Source: Cymbidium sinense (taxonomy: Eukaryota; Streptophyta; Magnoliopsida; Asparagales; Orchidaceae). From it: a stretch of 64,000 nt of DNA. The position numbers were made by a program, and so were the translations under genes. Shown here one piece after another: positions 12,797 through 26,007 of this stretch (the stretch's first letter is position 1; the number at the start of each line of letters is the position of its first letter). Below the pieces are notes generated by a model. It was not told the DNA's origin. It did no database searches and saw only the letters and a list, made by a program, of their open reading frames with translations. The stretch lies in the NCBI GenBank assembly GCA_021442155.1, contig CM038215.1, positions 5,790,976 to 5,854,975 on the forward strand, in the 5' to 3' direction.

Positions 12797-14171
12797 GCTT
12801 AGGTTTAGGTTTTTAGGTTTTTAGGGTTTAGGGTTTTAGGTTTAGGGTTTAGGCTTTGGGATTTAGGTTTAGGGTTTAGGGTAGGTTTTTTTTAGGGTTT
12901 AGGGTGGGTTTTAAGATTAAGGGTTTAAGGGTTTAGGGTTTAGGGTTGGGGTTTAGGGTTGGTAGGTTTAGGGTCAGGTAGGGTTTAGATTAGGGTAAAG
13001 GTTTTTATTTTATTATTTTATTTTTTTTTTAAATTAAGTAAACTGGTAGGTTTCCGTTTATTTACTTTATTTTTTCTATTTTTATGTAGGTTTATTTTTT
13101 ATTAAGTTTACTTTATTTATTTTAGGTTTATTTATTTTAGTTTAGGTTTTTATTTTATTTATTTTAGGTTTAGGTTTAGTTTCAGGTTTATTTTTTAGTT
13201 TTGTTTAATTTTATTTTATTTTTTAGGTTTAGGTTAAGTTTTAAGTTTATTTTTTAGTTTATTTTTATTTTTATTTTATTTTTAAGGTTCAAGTTTTATT
13301 TTTTATTTATAGGTTTAGGCTTAGGTTTTCATTTTAATTTTCTTAGGTTTAGGTTTAAGTTTTCTATTTTAGGTTTATTTTTAGCTTTTATTTTTTAGCT
13401 TAGGTTTAGGTTTAATTTTATTTAATTTTATTTTATTTAGTTTAGGATTAGGTTTATTTTTAGTTTATTTTAGGTTTAGGTTTAGGTTTTATTTATTTTA
13501 GTTTAGTTTATTTAAGTTTAGGTTTAGTTTTATTTTATTTTTATTTTATGTTTAAGTTTTTTTTAGTTTAGGGTTTAGGTATTATTTTTTAATTATTTTT
13601 AGGTTTATTTTTTAAGTTTAGGTTTTTATTTAGTTTTTCTTTTATTTTATTTAGGTTTATTTTATTTTTATTTTAGGTTTAGTTTTTATCTTATTTAGGA
13701 TTATTTTAGTTTAGTTAAGGTTTTTATTTATTTTATTTTAGTTTAGTTTTTATTTTTTATTTTATTTTCTTTCTAGGTTTAGGTTTAGGTTTAAGTTTTA
13801 TTTTATGTTTTTATTTTATTTTATTTTTTTATTTTATTTTAGTTTAGGTTTTTTTATTTATTTTATTTTTTTATTTTATTTAGTTTAGGTTTAGGTTTTT
13901 AGCTTTTCAAGATTTAGGGTTTATGGCTTAGGGTTAGTTTAGGGTTTAGGGTTTAAGGTTTAGGGTTTAGGGTTTATGGTTTGGGGTTTAAGGTTTTAAG
14001 GTTTAGGGTTTATGGTTGAGGGTTTAGGATTTAGGTTTTAGGGTTTAAGGTTTGGGTTTTAGGCTTTTAGGGTTTAGGGTTTAGGGTTTAGGGCTTAGGG
14101 TTTAGGGTTTTTAGGGTTTAGGGGTGAAGGTTTAGGGTTTAGGGTTTAGGTTTTAGTTTAGGGTTTAGGGT
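12797..14171 (+). repeat. Degenerate telomere-like array, one near-complete higher-order unit
   Basis: A TTTAGGG-rich start (12797-12990), the marker AAATTAAGTAAAC at about 13030, about 900 bp of TTTA/TTTAGG-rich DNA, a TTTAGGG-rich end (13900-14160), then the GRP 3' UTR. This order (marker, T-rich block, TTTAGGG block, GRP cassette) recurs at 28360-29860 and 55865-57250, so it looks like the basic higher-order unit. Confidence 0.8.
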
Positions 14172-14378
14172 TTTTGTTTTTTTTAATAGAGAATAAATTT
14201 AGATTCAACATTTCTTCATTTCGATTTCATCAACCAAGTAACACACCAAGTTTTCTATGAAACAAGCGACGACATAGATAAAAATTGAGCACGCATAGGC
14301 CAAATCAATAACCTTAGATAACTACCACCATCTCTACTATAAATACATAGTTCCATAAGCAGCAGATCGGATCGGTCA
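14172..14378 (-). pseudogene. GRP cassette 3: 3' UTR only
   Basis: Only the untranslated part of the cassette is present: the A-run end, the block containing CAACCAAGTAACACACCAAG (plus-strand reading, about 14231-14250) and the segment ending GGATCGGTCATTTTTT near 14378. The coding exon that should follow is missing; TTTAGG repeat begins at once. This is a truncated copy. Confidence 0.75.
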
Positions 14379-17300
14379 TTTTTTAGGGTTAGGTTTAGTT
14401 TATTTTAGGCTTTATTTATTTTAGTTTAGTTTATTTTGGTTTAGGTTTCTTTTTTTAGTTTAGGGTTTAGGTTTTATTTTTATTTATTTTATATTTATTT
14501 TTAGGTTTAGGTTTTTATTTAGTTTTTATTTTGTTTTATTTTTTAAGATGTTTTTATTTTGGTTTATTTTGTTTAATTTTAGGTATTTATTTATTTTTTA
14601 TTTTAGTTTTATTTTAATTTATTTTATTTTTATGTTTATGTTTATGTTTAGTGGGTTTTTTTATTTTATTTTATTTTATTTAGGTTTAGATTTTTTAAAT
14701 ATATATTTTAGGTTTATTTAGTTTAGGTTTATGTTTTAGGTTTAGGGTTTAGGGTTTAGGTTTAGGTTTATGATTTTTAGTTGGGCTGGGTTTAGGGAGG
14801 TTTTAGGGTTTTGGGGCCTGGGGTAGGTTTAGGGTCAGTTAGGAGGTTTAGGATTACAGGGTTTAGGGTTTAGGGTTTAGGGTCATTGAGGGCAGTTTAG
14901 GATTTGTTGGGTTTAGGGTCACAGTTTTTTTTTATTTAGGGTTGATTAGAGTTTAGTTGTAGGTGGTTGGTTTTGGGTTAGTTTTAGGGTTTAGTTTTTT
15001 TAGGGATTTTATTTAAATTAAGAAAATGATAGTTTAGGTTTATTTGGATTATTTTTTATTTATTTATTTATTTTATTTAGGTTTATTTTTTATTTTTAGT
15101 TAGTTTAGGTTATTTATTTTAGGTTTATTTATTTTAGTTTAGGTTCTTTATTTTAGTATATTTTTTAGGTTTAAGTTTAGGTTTATTTTTATATTATTTT
15201 TTTAGTTTAGGTTTTATTTTTTTATTTTTAGGTTTAGGTTTAGGTTTTTATTTTATTTTTTTAGGTTTATGTTTTAGGTTTTTTTTTTAAGCTTATTTTA
15301 AAATTTTCTTTTTTAGTTTTGGTTTTACTTTTATATTTAGTTTTTTTATTATATTTAGTTTAGGGTTTTGGTCTAGTTTTTTTTTAGGTATAGGTTAAGG
15401 TTTTATTTATTTTAGTTTTGTTTATTTTAGTGTAGGGTTAGGTTTATTTTATTTTGTTATTTAGGTTTTTTTTTTAGTTTTAGGTTTATTTTATATTTAT
15501 TTTAGTTTAGTTTTATGTTTATTTTAATTTATTTGGTTTTTTAGGTTAATTTTATTTTTTAGTTTGGTTAGCATTTTATTTATTTTAATTTAGTTTTAAA
15601 TTTTATTTTATATTATTTTATTTTAGGTTTAGGTTTAGGTTTATGTTTAGTTTAGGTTTTATTTTATTTTATTATTATTATTTAGGTTTAAGTTTTATTT
15701 ATTTTATTTAAGTTTTATTAGTTAAGGTTTTGGTTTTTAGGTTTTTAGGGTTTAGGGTTTAGGCTTTATGGTTTAGGGTTTAAGGTTATAAGTTTTAGGG
15801 TTTGTGGTTTAGGGTTTAGGGTTTAGGGTTTAGGGTTTAGTGTTTTAGGGTTTAAAGTGTACTGTTTAGGGTTTAAGCTTTAGGGTTTATGGTTTAGGGT
15901 TTCTGAGTTTAGGGGTTTAGGTTTAGGGTAGGTTTAGGTTATTTTTTATAATATTTAGGTTTTAGATTTTAAATTAAGTAAACTGGTAGGTTTAGGTTTA
16001 TTTAGTTTATTTTTATTTATTTTACTTTATATTATTCATTTATTTTTGTTTAGGTTTATTTTTAATTTTATTTTATTTAGGTTTTTATTTAGTTTTTATT
16101 TTATTTTATTCTAGGTTTATTTTATTTTTATTTTAGGTTTAGTTTTATTTTATTTAGGTTTTGTTATTTTTAGTTTAATTTAGGTTATTATTTATTATAT
16201 ATAATTTTAGTTTGTATTTTTTATTTTATTTTCATTTTAGTTTAGGTTTAGGTTTAGGGTTAGGTTTAGTTTTAGTTTGTGTTTTATTTTATTTTATTTT
16301 ATTTATATTATTTTGGTTTAGGTATTTTTATTTATTTATTTTTATTTTTTAGGTTTTTATTTAGTAGCTTTAGGGTTTGTGGTTAGTTTAGGGTTTAGGG
16401 TTTAGGATTTAGGATTTAAGGTTTAAGGTTTAAGGTTTTTTAAAAAAAAAAATAAGAAAACTTATAGGTTTAGGTTTATTTTTTTTATTTATGGTTTTTT
16501 CTTTATTTTTATTTAATTTATTTTATTTATTTTAGGTTAATTTATTTTAGTTTAGGTTTTTTATTTTAATTTATTTTTAGGTTTAGGTTCACATTTTTAT
16601 TTTATTTTTTTAGAGTTAGGTTTTAGGTTTTTATTTTATGCTTATTTTTAGATTTTATTTTTTAGTTTAGGTTTAGGTTTATATTTAGTTTCTTTTATTT
16701 TATATAGTTTAGGGTTTTGGTTTAGTTTACTTTAGTAATGTTTAGCTTTTATTTATTTTAGTTTAGTTTATTTTAGTGTATGGGTTTATTTTATTTTATT
16801 TATTTAGGTTAGGTTTTAGTTTATTTTTAGGTTTTATTTTTATTTATTTTAGGTTTAGTTTTATGTTTATTTTTTAATTTTATTTTATTTAGGTTTTATT
16901 TTAGGTATATTTATTTTTTAAGTATGGCTTAGGATTTTATTTATTTTAATTTAGTTTAGTTTTATTTTTATGTTGTTTTATTTTTTAGGTTTAGGGTTTA
17001 GTTTAGGTTTTATTTTATTTTATTATTTTATTTTATTTAGGTTTAGTTTATTTATTTTGCTTTTAGGTTTTATTTAGTTTAGATTTTGGTTTTAGGTTTT
17101 AGGGTTTAGGGTTTTAGGCTTGGGTTTTGGGATTGGAGGTTTAGGGTTGTGGTTGGGTAGTTTTAGTTTAGTAGGGCTTAGTTTTAATGTTTAGGGTTTA
17201 GGTTTGGTTTAGGGTTTTTTTAGGTTTGTTTTAGGTTTAGTAGGTTAGTGGTTAGGTTTTATTTTTTATTATTTTAAATTAAGTAAACCACAGGTTTAGT

Positions 17301-19769
17301 TTATTTAGTTTATTTTTATTTATTTTAATTTTATATTTTTTTTTATTTTATTTATTTTTAGGTTTTATTTAGTTTTATTTTATTTTACTCATTTATTTTA
17401 TTTTATTTTAGCTTAAGTTTTATTTTATTTGGTGTTTTTATTTAGTTTAGTTTAGGTTATTTATTTTATTTTATTTTAGTTTTTTTTTTTATTTTATTTT
17501 AGTTTAGGTTTAGGTTTAGGTTTAGGTTTAGGTTTGTGTTTTATTTTATTTAATTTTATTTATTATTTTAGGTATTTTATTTATTTTATTTTAGGTTTTA
17601 TTTATTTTAGTAGGTTTTAGCTTTTAGTTTTTTGGTTTTGGGGTTAGTTTAGGTTTAGGGTTTAGGGTTTAGATAAGTTTAGGATTTAGGATTAAGGGTT
17701 TAGCGTTTAATGTTTTTTTTTTAAAAAAAATAAGAAAACTAGTAGTTTAGGTTTATTTTTTTATTTATTTATTCTTTATTTTTATTTAGTTCTTTATTTA
17801 TTTTAGGTTTATTTATTTTAGTTTAGGTTTTAATTTTAATGTATTTTTTAGGTTTAAGTTTAGGTTTTGTTTAATTTCAGTTTTATTTTATTATTTTTAT
17901 TTAGGTTTAGGTTTTATTATTTATTTTTAGGTTTAGGTTTAGGTTTTCATTTTATTTTTTTAAGTTTCAGTTTTAGGTTTTTACTATAGGATTATTTTTA
18001 TGATTTATTTTTTTGTTTAGGTTTACGTTTATTTTCAGTTTATTTTATTTTATTTAGTTCAGGGATGAGGTTCAGTTTATTTTAGGTTTAGGTTTAGGTT
18101 TTATTTATTTTAGTTTAGCTTATTTTCATTTTGGTTTAAGCATATTTTATTTTATTTATTTTAAGTTTTGGTTTTTTTTAGTTTATGGTTTAGGTTTTTA
18201 TTTTTTATTTATTTTTAGGTTAATTTTTAATTTTTTATTTTTTATTTAGTATTTATTTTATTTTATTTTAGGTTTATTATATTTTTATTTTAGATTTAGT
18301 TTTTATTTTATTTAGATATTTATTTTTAGGTTTATTTTAGTTTTTAGTTTAGTTTAAGTTTTTGTTTATTTTATTTTAGTTTAGTTTTTATTTTTTATTT
18401 TATTTTATTTCTAAGTTTAGGTTACAACGCTATGTTTGTTTTTAGTTTACCAGTCTATTTTAGTTTTATTTTTTTATTTTATTTGTGTTTGTTGTTTTTT
18501 TATTTATTTATTTTAAGTTTATTTTAGTTTAGTAGGTTTTAAAGTTTAGGGTTTAATGTTTATGATTTAGGGTTTAGGGTTCTGATGGGGTTTAGGGTTT
18601 AGGGTTGTGGGTTTAGGGTGGTTAGCACAGGGCAAGGTGTTTTGGAGTCCACCATTTATGGTGTGGTAGAAATTTTAGGGTTTATTTTATGTAGGGTCAG
18701 GTTTAATTTATTTATTTATTTATATTTAGTTTAGGGTTAGTTTAGTTTAGGGTTTAGTGTTTAGGGTTTAGGATTTGGGCTCAGTTTAGGGTTTAGGGTT
18801 TAGGGTTTGGGTTAGGTTTAGGGTTTAAGGGTTTTTAGGGTTTAGTGATTAGATTTAGGGTTTTTAAAATTAAGCAAACCCATAGGTTTATGTTTTTTTT
18901 ATTTTATATTTTTATTTTGGTTTATTTTTTTTATTTAGTTTAATTTTATTTTAAGTTTATTTATTTTAGTTTATTTTTTTTATTTTATTTTATTTTTAAT
19001 ATAGGTTTATGTTTATTTTAGTTTAGTTTTATTTTTATTTTTTTTTAGGTTTAAGTTTATGTTTTATTTTTAGGTTTAGGTTTAGGTTTTGATTTAATTT
19101 ATTTAGGTTTAGGTTTTAGGTTTTTATCTTAGGTTTTATTTTTTAGTTTAGGTTTAGGTTTATTTTTAGTTTAGGTTTAGTTTATTTTAGGTTTAGGTTT
19201 ATGTTTTATTTATTTTAGTGTAGTTTATTTTAGTTTAGGTTTAGGTTTATTTTATTTTGATTTTAGGTTTAGGTTTTTTTTTGGTTTAGGGTTTAGGTTT
19301 TATTTTCTATTTATTTTTGCTTTTTATTGTTAGGTTTATTATTTAGGTTTAGGTTTTAATTTAGTTTATATTTTATTTTTTTCTTAGTTTATTTTATTTT
19401 TATTTTACATTTAGGTTTTAATATATTTAGGATTTTTATTTTTATAGTTTACTTTTAGTTTTTATTTATTTTATTTTAGTTTGGTTTTCAATTTTTATTT
19501 ATTTTATTTTAGTTTAGTTTTTATTGTTTATTTTATTTTATTTTTAGGCTTAGGTTTAGGTTTATGTTTATGTTTAGGTTTAGGTTTATTTATTTTTATT
19601 TTATTATATTTATGTTTAGGTTTCTTTATTTATTTTATTTTTAGGTTTTATTTTATTTAGGTTTAGGTTTTTAGGTTTTTAGAGTTTAGGGTTTAGGGTT
19701 TAGGTTTAGGATTTGGGGTTAAGTGTTTAGGTTTTAGGGTTGTAGGTATTAGGGCTTATGATTTAGGAT
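14379..19769 (+). repeat. Degenerate telomere-like array, at least five partial higher-order units
   Basis: Markers occur near 15015, 15970, 16445, 17275, 17722 and 18865, each followed by TTTA-rich DNA and then TTTAGGG-rich DNA. Spacing is irregular (roughly 0.45-1.15 kb), consistent with repeated unequal exchange or deletion. None of these units keeps a GRP cassette. A short C-containing stretch near 18600-18690 interrupts the pattern. No gene seen. Confidence 0.85.
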
Positions 19770-22735
19770 TTTTTTGGGAAACCCCATATAGGGGGAATTT
19801 TATTGCCACAAAAAGAGGGTTACAAGGTCCTTAACAGGGGATAAACTCCATAACTACTGCTCAAAGAGCTACAATCTGCCTAGAGAGTAAATCCCCTATC
19901 TAAGTACAACCAAAAGCAAAATAAAAGAGTAAAGGAAAGCAAAAGATACAAATTGATTAACATAGATAAGCCAATGAATAGATCTAGGCCAAAGCTCTTC
20001 AGGATGAAAGAATGCATGACACTAGGGAGCAAACCTGCAAGAGAACAAGAGAAATGCACCTGCAATAGAAAAATAGAAGTGCATCTGCAAAAATGAAGAA
20101 AGATAGAAATAAGAACATTTAAAGTAGTACAGAGAAATTGAAAAGTGAGAGCAGCATAAACTGAGGAAAATTATAGAGAAGTGTGTGAAAGAAGGCTCAG
20201 GCTTAGTCACACCAAATTGAGACAGATGCAAATATGAGCATCCAAACTTCAGTGGAAGGGTTACATCACAAGTGCTACTACCAAACCAAGAAGGAGTGAA
20301 ATCATCACAGCCATCATAGCCTACAAACTTGTGAGAAGAAAGCAGCCATTTGTTGAAAGTTTTATGGTCCTTAGTACCTGCAAACCTAAACAAAGCCATA
20401 TATAATATAGAAAGGAGATAGCAAAGAGCAGAAAGATAAGGGGTCCCATGCAGGAATTATCATCAATATAATCACCATAGCATGAGATCCCTATACATAT
20501 GAGAATGAGCCATCTTTGTCAATCCCATTTACAACCATAGCCAAGAGTATAATTACGCCAAAGATAAAACCCACCAAAAGAACAAATGTAAAAAAGCAAC
20601 CGCTGAAATCCTGCTAAGCAAATCCATGAGCCAAACATATGAGACATATATGAAACTTTCAGGCCAGGAGTATAGCCCTGGAGTATAGTCTAGAAAAGAA
20701 ACTCAATAAAAAATGCAGATGTTAACAACCCCCTTATTAATAACCATTGCAGAAATTACAAAAAGCAAATGTAAAGCAAGGAAGCAGAACCCAAACCCAA
20801 ATACAACAAGTGATGCAGAAGTCTAATAGGACCAAGGTTAGAATGCAGCAATAGATTAGTTGTACCAGTAACCACAGGAAATAGGCTACATCCCACCGTA
20901 AACAGCACCAAATAAAGACAGTCAAAAAAGACCCGAATAAAGATATCTGGCATAAAACGATAATCCATCATCAAACAACCAAGACAAGAAGAAAAAGACA
21001 AAGATCCCATAGAACCACCCATTCGTAATAATAGTGCATAAGATAATAACCAAGTAGATAGAAGAATAATCACGGGACCGCTCAAGTCTAACAAACCAAG
21101 ATGGAAAAATAAAGTGATTAAGTAAAGATATTAGGTGATAAGTAGCAGCCCAGACACAAATAACAAAGACAATCAGTAAGCAGCTTGCTGGATATAGGAC
21201 CCCAAAGTCCCATAGTCAACAGATAAAACAACAAAACAATTATTGCACCCACCATAAGATAATCCAATATAAAATAGGGAAACAACATAGACACTTAGGG
21301 GGTTCAAAGCAGAGCCAACATTAGAATCATGAAAAACCATGGCAGCAGATAACCAAGACAACAAACAACCAAGACAGTAAAAAATAGCTAGCTGGCCATA
21401 AAGCCACCCATTCAGAATAGACAGTGCATTAGTTAGTAACCAAGTAGGTAGTAGCATAATTACAGGAAACAAACAAAACAGCAAAGCCATTATTGTACCC
21501 ACCATAAGATAAACCAAAATAAATAGTGATACAACATAGGCACAAAAGGGGTTCAAAGGAGAGCCAACAATGGAATCTTTTAAGACAAAGAAAAGCAGAC
21601 CAACAGTTAAGCCAACAGCATTAGTAAAAGCAGATAGGAAAGAAGAAAAAAAGAAAGTCCAATCGAGAAAAAAAAATAATAATAAAGGGTATAAAAGTGT
21701 CTCTCCATAGTTGGGAGATGAGATTAGCAAGAACAAAAAAAAACCAAGACAAAGAAATAATCAAGACAACAAATAGCTAAGACAAAGAATAACTAGCAAA
21801 TAGAACCACCCATTCGAATAGATAGTGCATAAGATAAATAACAGGATGCACAAGTCTAATAAACCATGATGGAATAAATAGAAATTAAGTAGTCCACAAA
21901 TATCGATGATAAGTAGTCCACAAACAAAGAAAGACAATCAGAGAAACAACCCCAGAATCAATCTGCTGGACTAAAGACCCGATAATCCAACAGCCAACAA
22001 TTAAAACAACGAAACCATTATTGCACCCACCATAAGATAAATCAGTAAGGAACAGTGAGACAACATATAGTCAAAGGGGTTCAAGAAAAAACCATCATTG
22101 AAATCCTTCAAGATAAAAGAAAATCGAGCCAGTAAGCCAACATCACTAGTAAAAATAAGGCTGAAATGAAATCAAGAATAAAATCCCATCCGAAAGGAAA
22201 TCATAATAGCAAGGTTATTGCGCTCTCCATACGTAATGGAGGTGAGGTTAGATAGCATGAGGGGCACAACCCTATTAAAGAGAGAAAAGATAGATAAATT
22301 TGAGCTCGCCATGAAGCTATATTATAGCAATTACATAATGAGACAACAAAGTCATGAGGCCATGAACAAATTTCTAGATTAAGGAAAAGAGAAACAACAC
22401 AACCTTAATCGTATAATGGAAAATTATAATAGGACCCATAAACAAAATAATGATAGCAAGAAGTTTGTCCCTGTAAAGAAAAAAGAAAAGCATAAAATAA
22501 TCCATCTCCCTCCAACAGATAGGAGAAACCTTACCAAAAGTAGTGGTTTCAGTGAAAATAGTAGTAGCAGTAAAACCCCAAATAAGGTTAGGGTAAGTAA
22601 TCCAATAGTAGATTCCATAGAGATCAGCAACTAACCAGAAAGGGGTAACAGGAATTAGCATTAGCAAAATCCAGAGAAACATCAAAACTAAATAGAAGTT
22701 GATCATGTAGTTAAACAGGTAATGTAACAGTCCAA
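19770..22735 (-). other. Long 3' UTR of LINE copy 2 with internal duplications
   Basis: Between the end of the RNase H region and the A-tail lie almost 3 kb without recognisable protein. Minus-strand open frames such as 21173-21736 (187 codons) are very hydrophobic and contain an internal repeat (VGSPLNPF... and VGSALNPL...). At DNA level, block 20995-21390 is repeated at 21800-22150 and partly at 21405-21600; the plus-strand phrase GCACCCACCATAAGATAA or a close form recurs at about 21245, 21497 and 22024. The hydrophobic reading follows from T-rich sense sequence, so I do not call these genes. Confidence 0.6.
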
Positions 22736-23240
22736 ACTAATAGGATGGATTGATTTCTGAGGTAAGGGAGTCTAGTATTTTTCAAATTAACCAAACCACA
22801 CAAATGTTTAGGAAGTGTAAGTTGATCAAAGAATTTTATGCCATCCAATCAAGCACCCAAATTAGCAAGGTAATCAGCACATGCATTACCTTCATGCCAT
22901 ACATGAGTGATTTTAAATAGAGTTGAGAGAGGAGAGCTCTAGTCTACTTTAGAAGGTAGTACAATTATGTATTGCCCATTTTGGTGGAAGTCAAAAGATC
23001 AATCAGCAATAGGACATCCACCTCAATCTAAATATTGAGCCAACCTTTTTGAAGGAAAATCTCAATAGCTTTGTAAACTGCCATTAGCTCAGCAAAATGA
23101 ATAGCACGAGTATTAAGGGGGTAAGTAAAAGCACATAAGGCTTTACCATTAAGGCTCCTGAAAATGCCACCACAGCCAGAAGCATTTTGAGAAACAGAGC
23201 CATCAATGTTAATTTTAATAGTATTAGCATGAGGTTTTAC
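22736..23240 (-). pseudogene. LINE copy 2 RNase H domain (ORF2 C-terminus)
   Basis: On the minus strand, KINIDGS with the first catalytic Asp lies near 23195-23215, GCGGIF follows, and the domain closes with HEGNACADYL near 22869-22911, the typical end of plant LINE-type RNase H (RVT_3). RNase H removes the RNA strand during target-primed reverse transcription. Stops interrupt the frame near its end. It continues from the zf-RVT region upstream (higher coordinates). Confidence 0.75.
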
Positions 23241-24050
23241 CTAATAAATAATCTTGTCATCCTTACCGTTGGGTGGATCCAGCAAATTAAAACCCATTTT
23301 ATGGTCACAAATTTACAACCTTTAAATTGATTGTGGTTAATTAAATTGCCATTAAACAAGTCACGTATTTTATTTTTAATTCTAGTAATTATCCTCATGT
23401 AGTTCATAGGAGTCCCACGATGTTTTGCATCATTTATGTCCAGCCATATGAACCAAATAAGAGTGATAGCAGTTATAACTTTAATGTGTCCTTTAATAGT
23501 GTTTTCAAAATAAACTTCAAGAAGCTGGTATAAAGTTAAGGAGCCATTGAATTTGTTAATGTTAAAGAGATCATCATACCAAATCCAAAGTTTGGAAGCA
23601 ATGGCTCTGTTAATAAAAACATGATTCACATTCTCAATGTGAAAGCAACAGTAGCATTTTGAAGGTAAGTAAAAACCTTTACCCCACATCAATGAGTCAA
23701 TAGGGATGAAGTTTTTCAGGATACTCCAAGTTAGAATAGAATAAGAAATAGAAATAGTGTTATTCCAAATTTTGAAAAACACATTGGAAAATCATGAGCT
23801 TCTTTAATATGAATCCAAACATTTTTATGGTTGAAGTCTCCATTTTGAGAAAGCTTAAAAAGGATCTGATCATGATTGCTAGGAATGATAGGAATAGTAG
23901 TAAGCTTATTTAAATAATAAAAAGGAATATAATCAGTAAGCTTACTATTGTTCCACATATTATTCTGCCAGAAAGAGTTCACTTTAATAGCGGCAGTGGA
24001 ATGGGAAAGTAAGTCATCAATGGACACCTCCCGCTTATCTTGCCAAAAGA
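23237..24050 (-). pseudogene. LINE copy 2 zf-RVT domain
   Basis: The minus-strand frame 23237-23782 (181 codons) contains KCYCC...E..NHVF followed by a Trp-rich segment (WIWYDDLF), matching the Cys/His cluster of the zf-RVT domain found between reverse transcriptase and RNase H in plant LINEs. The adjoining frame 23731-24027 (98 codons) supplies the preceding stretch; a frameshift near 23760 separates them. Confidence 0.75.
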
Positions 24051-25560
24051 AAGAGGTACCAGAGTTAATCCCCCAAGATATTAATGATTCAACTTCCCAT
24101 TTGATGGAACAAAGTCTTTTCCAAATAGGAGAGTCTCCCGCTCTATAGGGGCAAATGAGAGGGTGCTTACCTGGCGATTTGTCATGAAATTAGCCCAAAG
24201 ATTATTGTTGCTCCTAAAATTCCACCAAAGTTTATAGGAAAAAGTAGTGATAGCTTCCTTGATTGGCTAACATCCAAGACCACCTTCAGCAAGAGTTCCA
24301 CAGCTTTTATACCAAGAGGTCCAATGCATTCTTTTAGAAGAATTGTTAGAACCCCAGAATTTGTTAGGCTCAATTAATGGTAGAATTGCCTACAATGGTT
24401 TGAATGAGATATAGAGGCATGGAGTTAAGGGTGCTCTTAATCAAAGTGAGCCTACCGCCAAAAGAGAGTAAATGAAATTCCCAAATAGAAATTTTATTAG
24501 AGATTTATTGGATTAGCTCATCAAAGAGATGTGATCTTTTCTGGCCTTTAAAAAGTGCAGCACCAAGATATTTAATAAGAAGTTGTTGTTGCTAAAAGTT
24601 AGTAATTCTCAAGATTTGGTTGATCCTATTACTAGGGATTTTATAGGAATGAAACAACTTTTACCTTCATTACTTTCGTTACCAAATTTATTTAAAAGAT
24701 TTTTAATAGTTTTAATGTGATGAATAGAGGCATTGCAAAAGATTATGAAGTCATCAGCAAAACTAAGATGAGAGACAAGAAGACCACCTTGAGTTCTAAA
24801 AAACATGCTCGGATTATTGTTGAAAATATCATTAAGGCTCTTGAAAAGATATTCAATAGCAATAATAAAAAGAGATGGTGATAAGGGATCTCCTTGTCTC
24901 AAACCAAGCATCGAAGGGAAAAAATCAAGGTACTCACCATTCATGATAATGGAGTAACAAACATTGGTAATACAATTTTTAATGAGGCAGATAAAATAGT
25001 CAAAAAACTAAACAAATGAAGAATTTGGAAGAGGAAATTCCAAGAGAGGTTGTAAAAAGCTTTAGAGATGTCCAGTTTGAAAAGGATGTTACCACCTATG
25101 GTAGAAGCATCAATGTCATGAATCAGCTCTTGGGCAAGAAGAATGTTGTCAGATATAGCTCTACCTTTAACGAAGCCAGTTTGGTTGGGTGAAATAATTT
25201 TAGGCAGCAACAGACTAATTCTACTGGCAATTAATTTAGCAATGAGTTTATGAAAGAGGAGTAAAGGCTGATAGGTCTGAAATCGGCCTAAGATTCAGGA
25301 TTATTAATATTGGGAATGAGAACAATGGAAGTGCTAAAAAAGTATCTAGGTAAAGGATTGCCATCAAAAAAATTAATGACAGCATCAACAAGGTCAGACT
25401 TAATAATAGTCCAATAATGCTGAAAAAATTGAGTCGTGTAGCCTTCAGGGCCAGCAATAGAATCAATGTTCATGCTATTGAGAATATTACCAATCTCAAT
25501 TTTCGTAGGATGTAAACTAAGCAAGTGGTTGTCATCATTAGTAATCATTGAGGTAATTAG
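24051..25560 (-). pseudogene. LINE copy 2 reverse transcriptase domain
   Basis: Three minus-strand frames cover the domain in order: 25288-25548 (N-terminal region, DSIAGPEGYTTQFFQ), 24941-25210 (NQTGFVKGRAISDNILLAQE, then FKLDISKAF with the first catalytic Asp), and 24609-24944 (LRQGDPLSPSLF and SFADDFIIF, the catalytic FADD box). The residue after KAF is Tyr where Asp is usual in this family. Frame changes near 25240 and 24943 and decay below 24609 break the protein. The enzyme would copy LINE RNA into nicked target DNA. Confidence 0.88.
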
Positions 25561-26007
25561 GTGTGAGTTGGAAAGAGCTTCTAAGGAAGGGTTGCTGTTT
25601 AATAAATTTTTAAAATGATGTATGACAGAATCTTTAATATCATTATTATCAGTGATCTAGCTATCATTATCATTTTTAATTTTTTAATAGAGTTTAAGGC
25701 TTTCTTTTTTTGAAAAGAGCATGGAAGTACTTGGTATTTCTGTCACCATCAGCAATATATTTGCTAGCAGCCTTTTACCATCAATAGGTTTCTTCCATAT
25801 TTTGATATTTAACCAAGTTATCTTTAGCAACATTCAACTCCTCAAGTTTAGTAGAGTCAGTCAAAATAGCATCTTCAAGAGAACAAACTAATTATTCCAT
25901 ATTTTTGAGATTGGCAAAAAGATATTTAAAATGATGCTTATTCCACCAATTTAGGTTTTGTTTAAGCCTTTTAAGCTTAAGCCAGAGGTGAATCATTCCC
26001 TTAATAG
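25561..26007 (-). pseudogene. LINE copy 2 endonuclease-RT linker, truncated
   Basis: Minus-strand reading matches the linker of LINE copy 3 (QNMEETY, then ASKYIADGDRNTKYFHA, the conserved GDxNTxYFH segment of plant LINEs). The segment ends abruptly at 26007 against TTTAGGG repeats, marking the 5' truncation point. Confidence 0.75.

Larger units (their letters stand above)
19770..26007 (-). mobile_element. LINE copy 2, 5'-truncated non-LTR retrotransposon
   Basis: Sense strand is minus. From 26007 down it holds the linker between endonuclease and reverse transcriptase, the reverse transcriptase, a zf-RVT domain, an RNase H domain, and an unusually long 3' UTR of about 3 kb. The 3' end carries AATAAA (sense; 19798-19803) and an A-run joined to CCCTAAA repeats. 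ORF1 and the endonuclease core are missing: at 26007 the element stops in the middle of the linker and TTTAGG repeats begin. This is the usual 5' truncation of target-primed insertion. Several frameshifts and stops make it inactive, though the reverse transcriptase FADD motif and the RNase H first Asp are intact. Confidence 0.88.

Noticed and set aside
21173..21736. A 187-codon minus-strand frame resembling a multi-pass membrane protein
   Set aside because: It lies in the LINE 3' UTR, has an internal tandem repeat at DNA level, and neighbouring frames are equally hydrophobic because the sense strand is T-rich. No family motif is visible.
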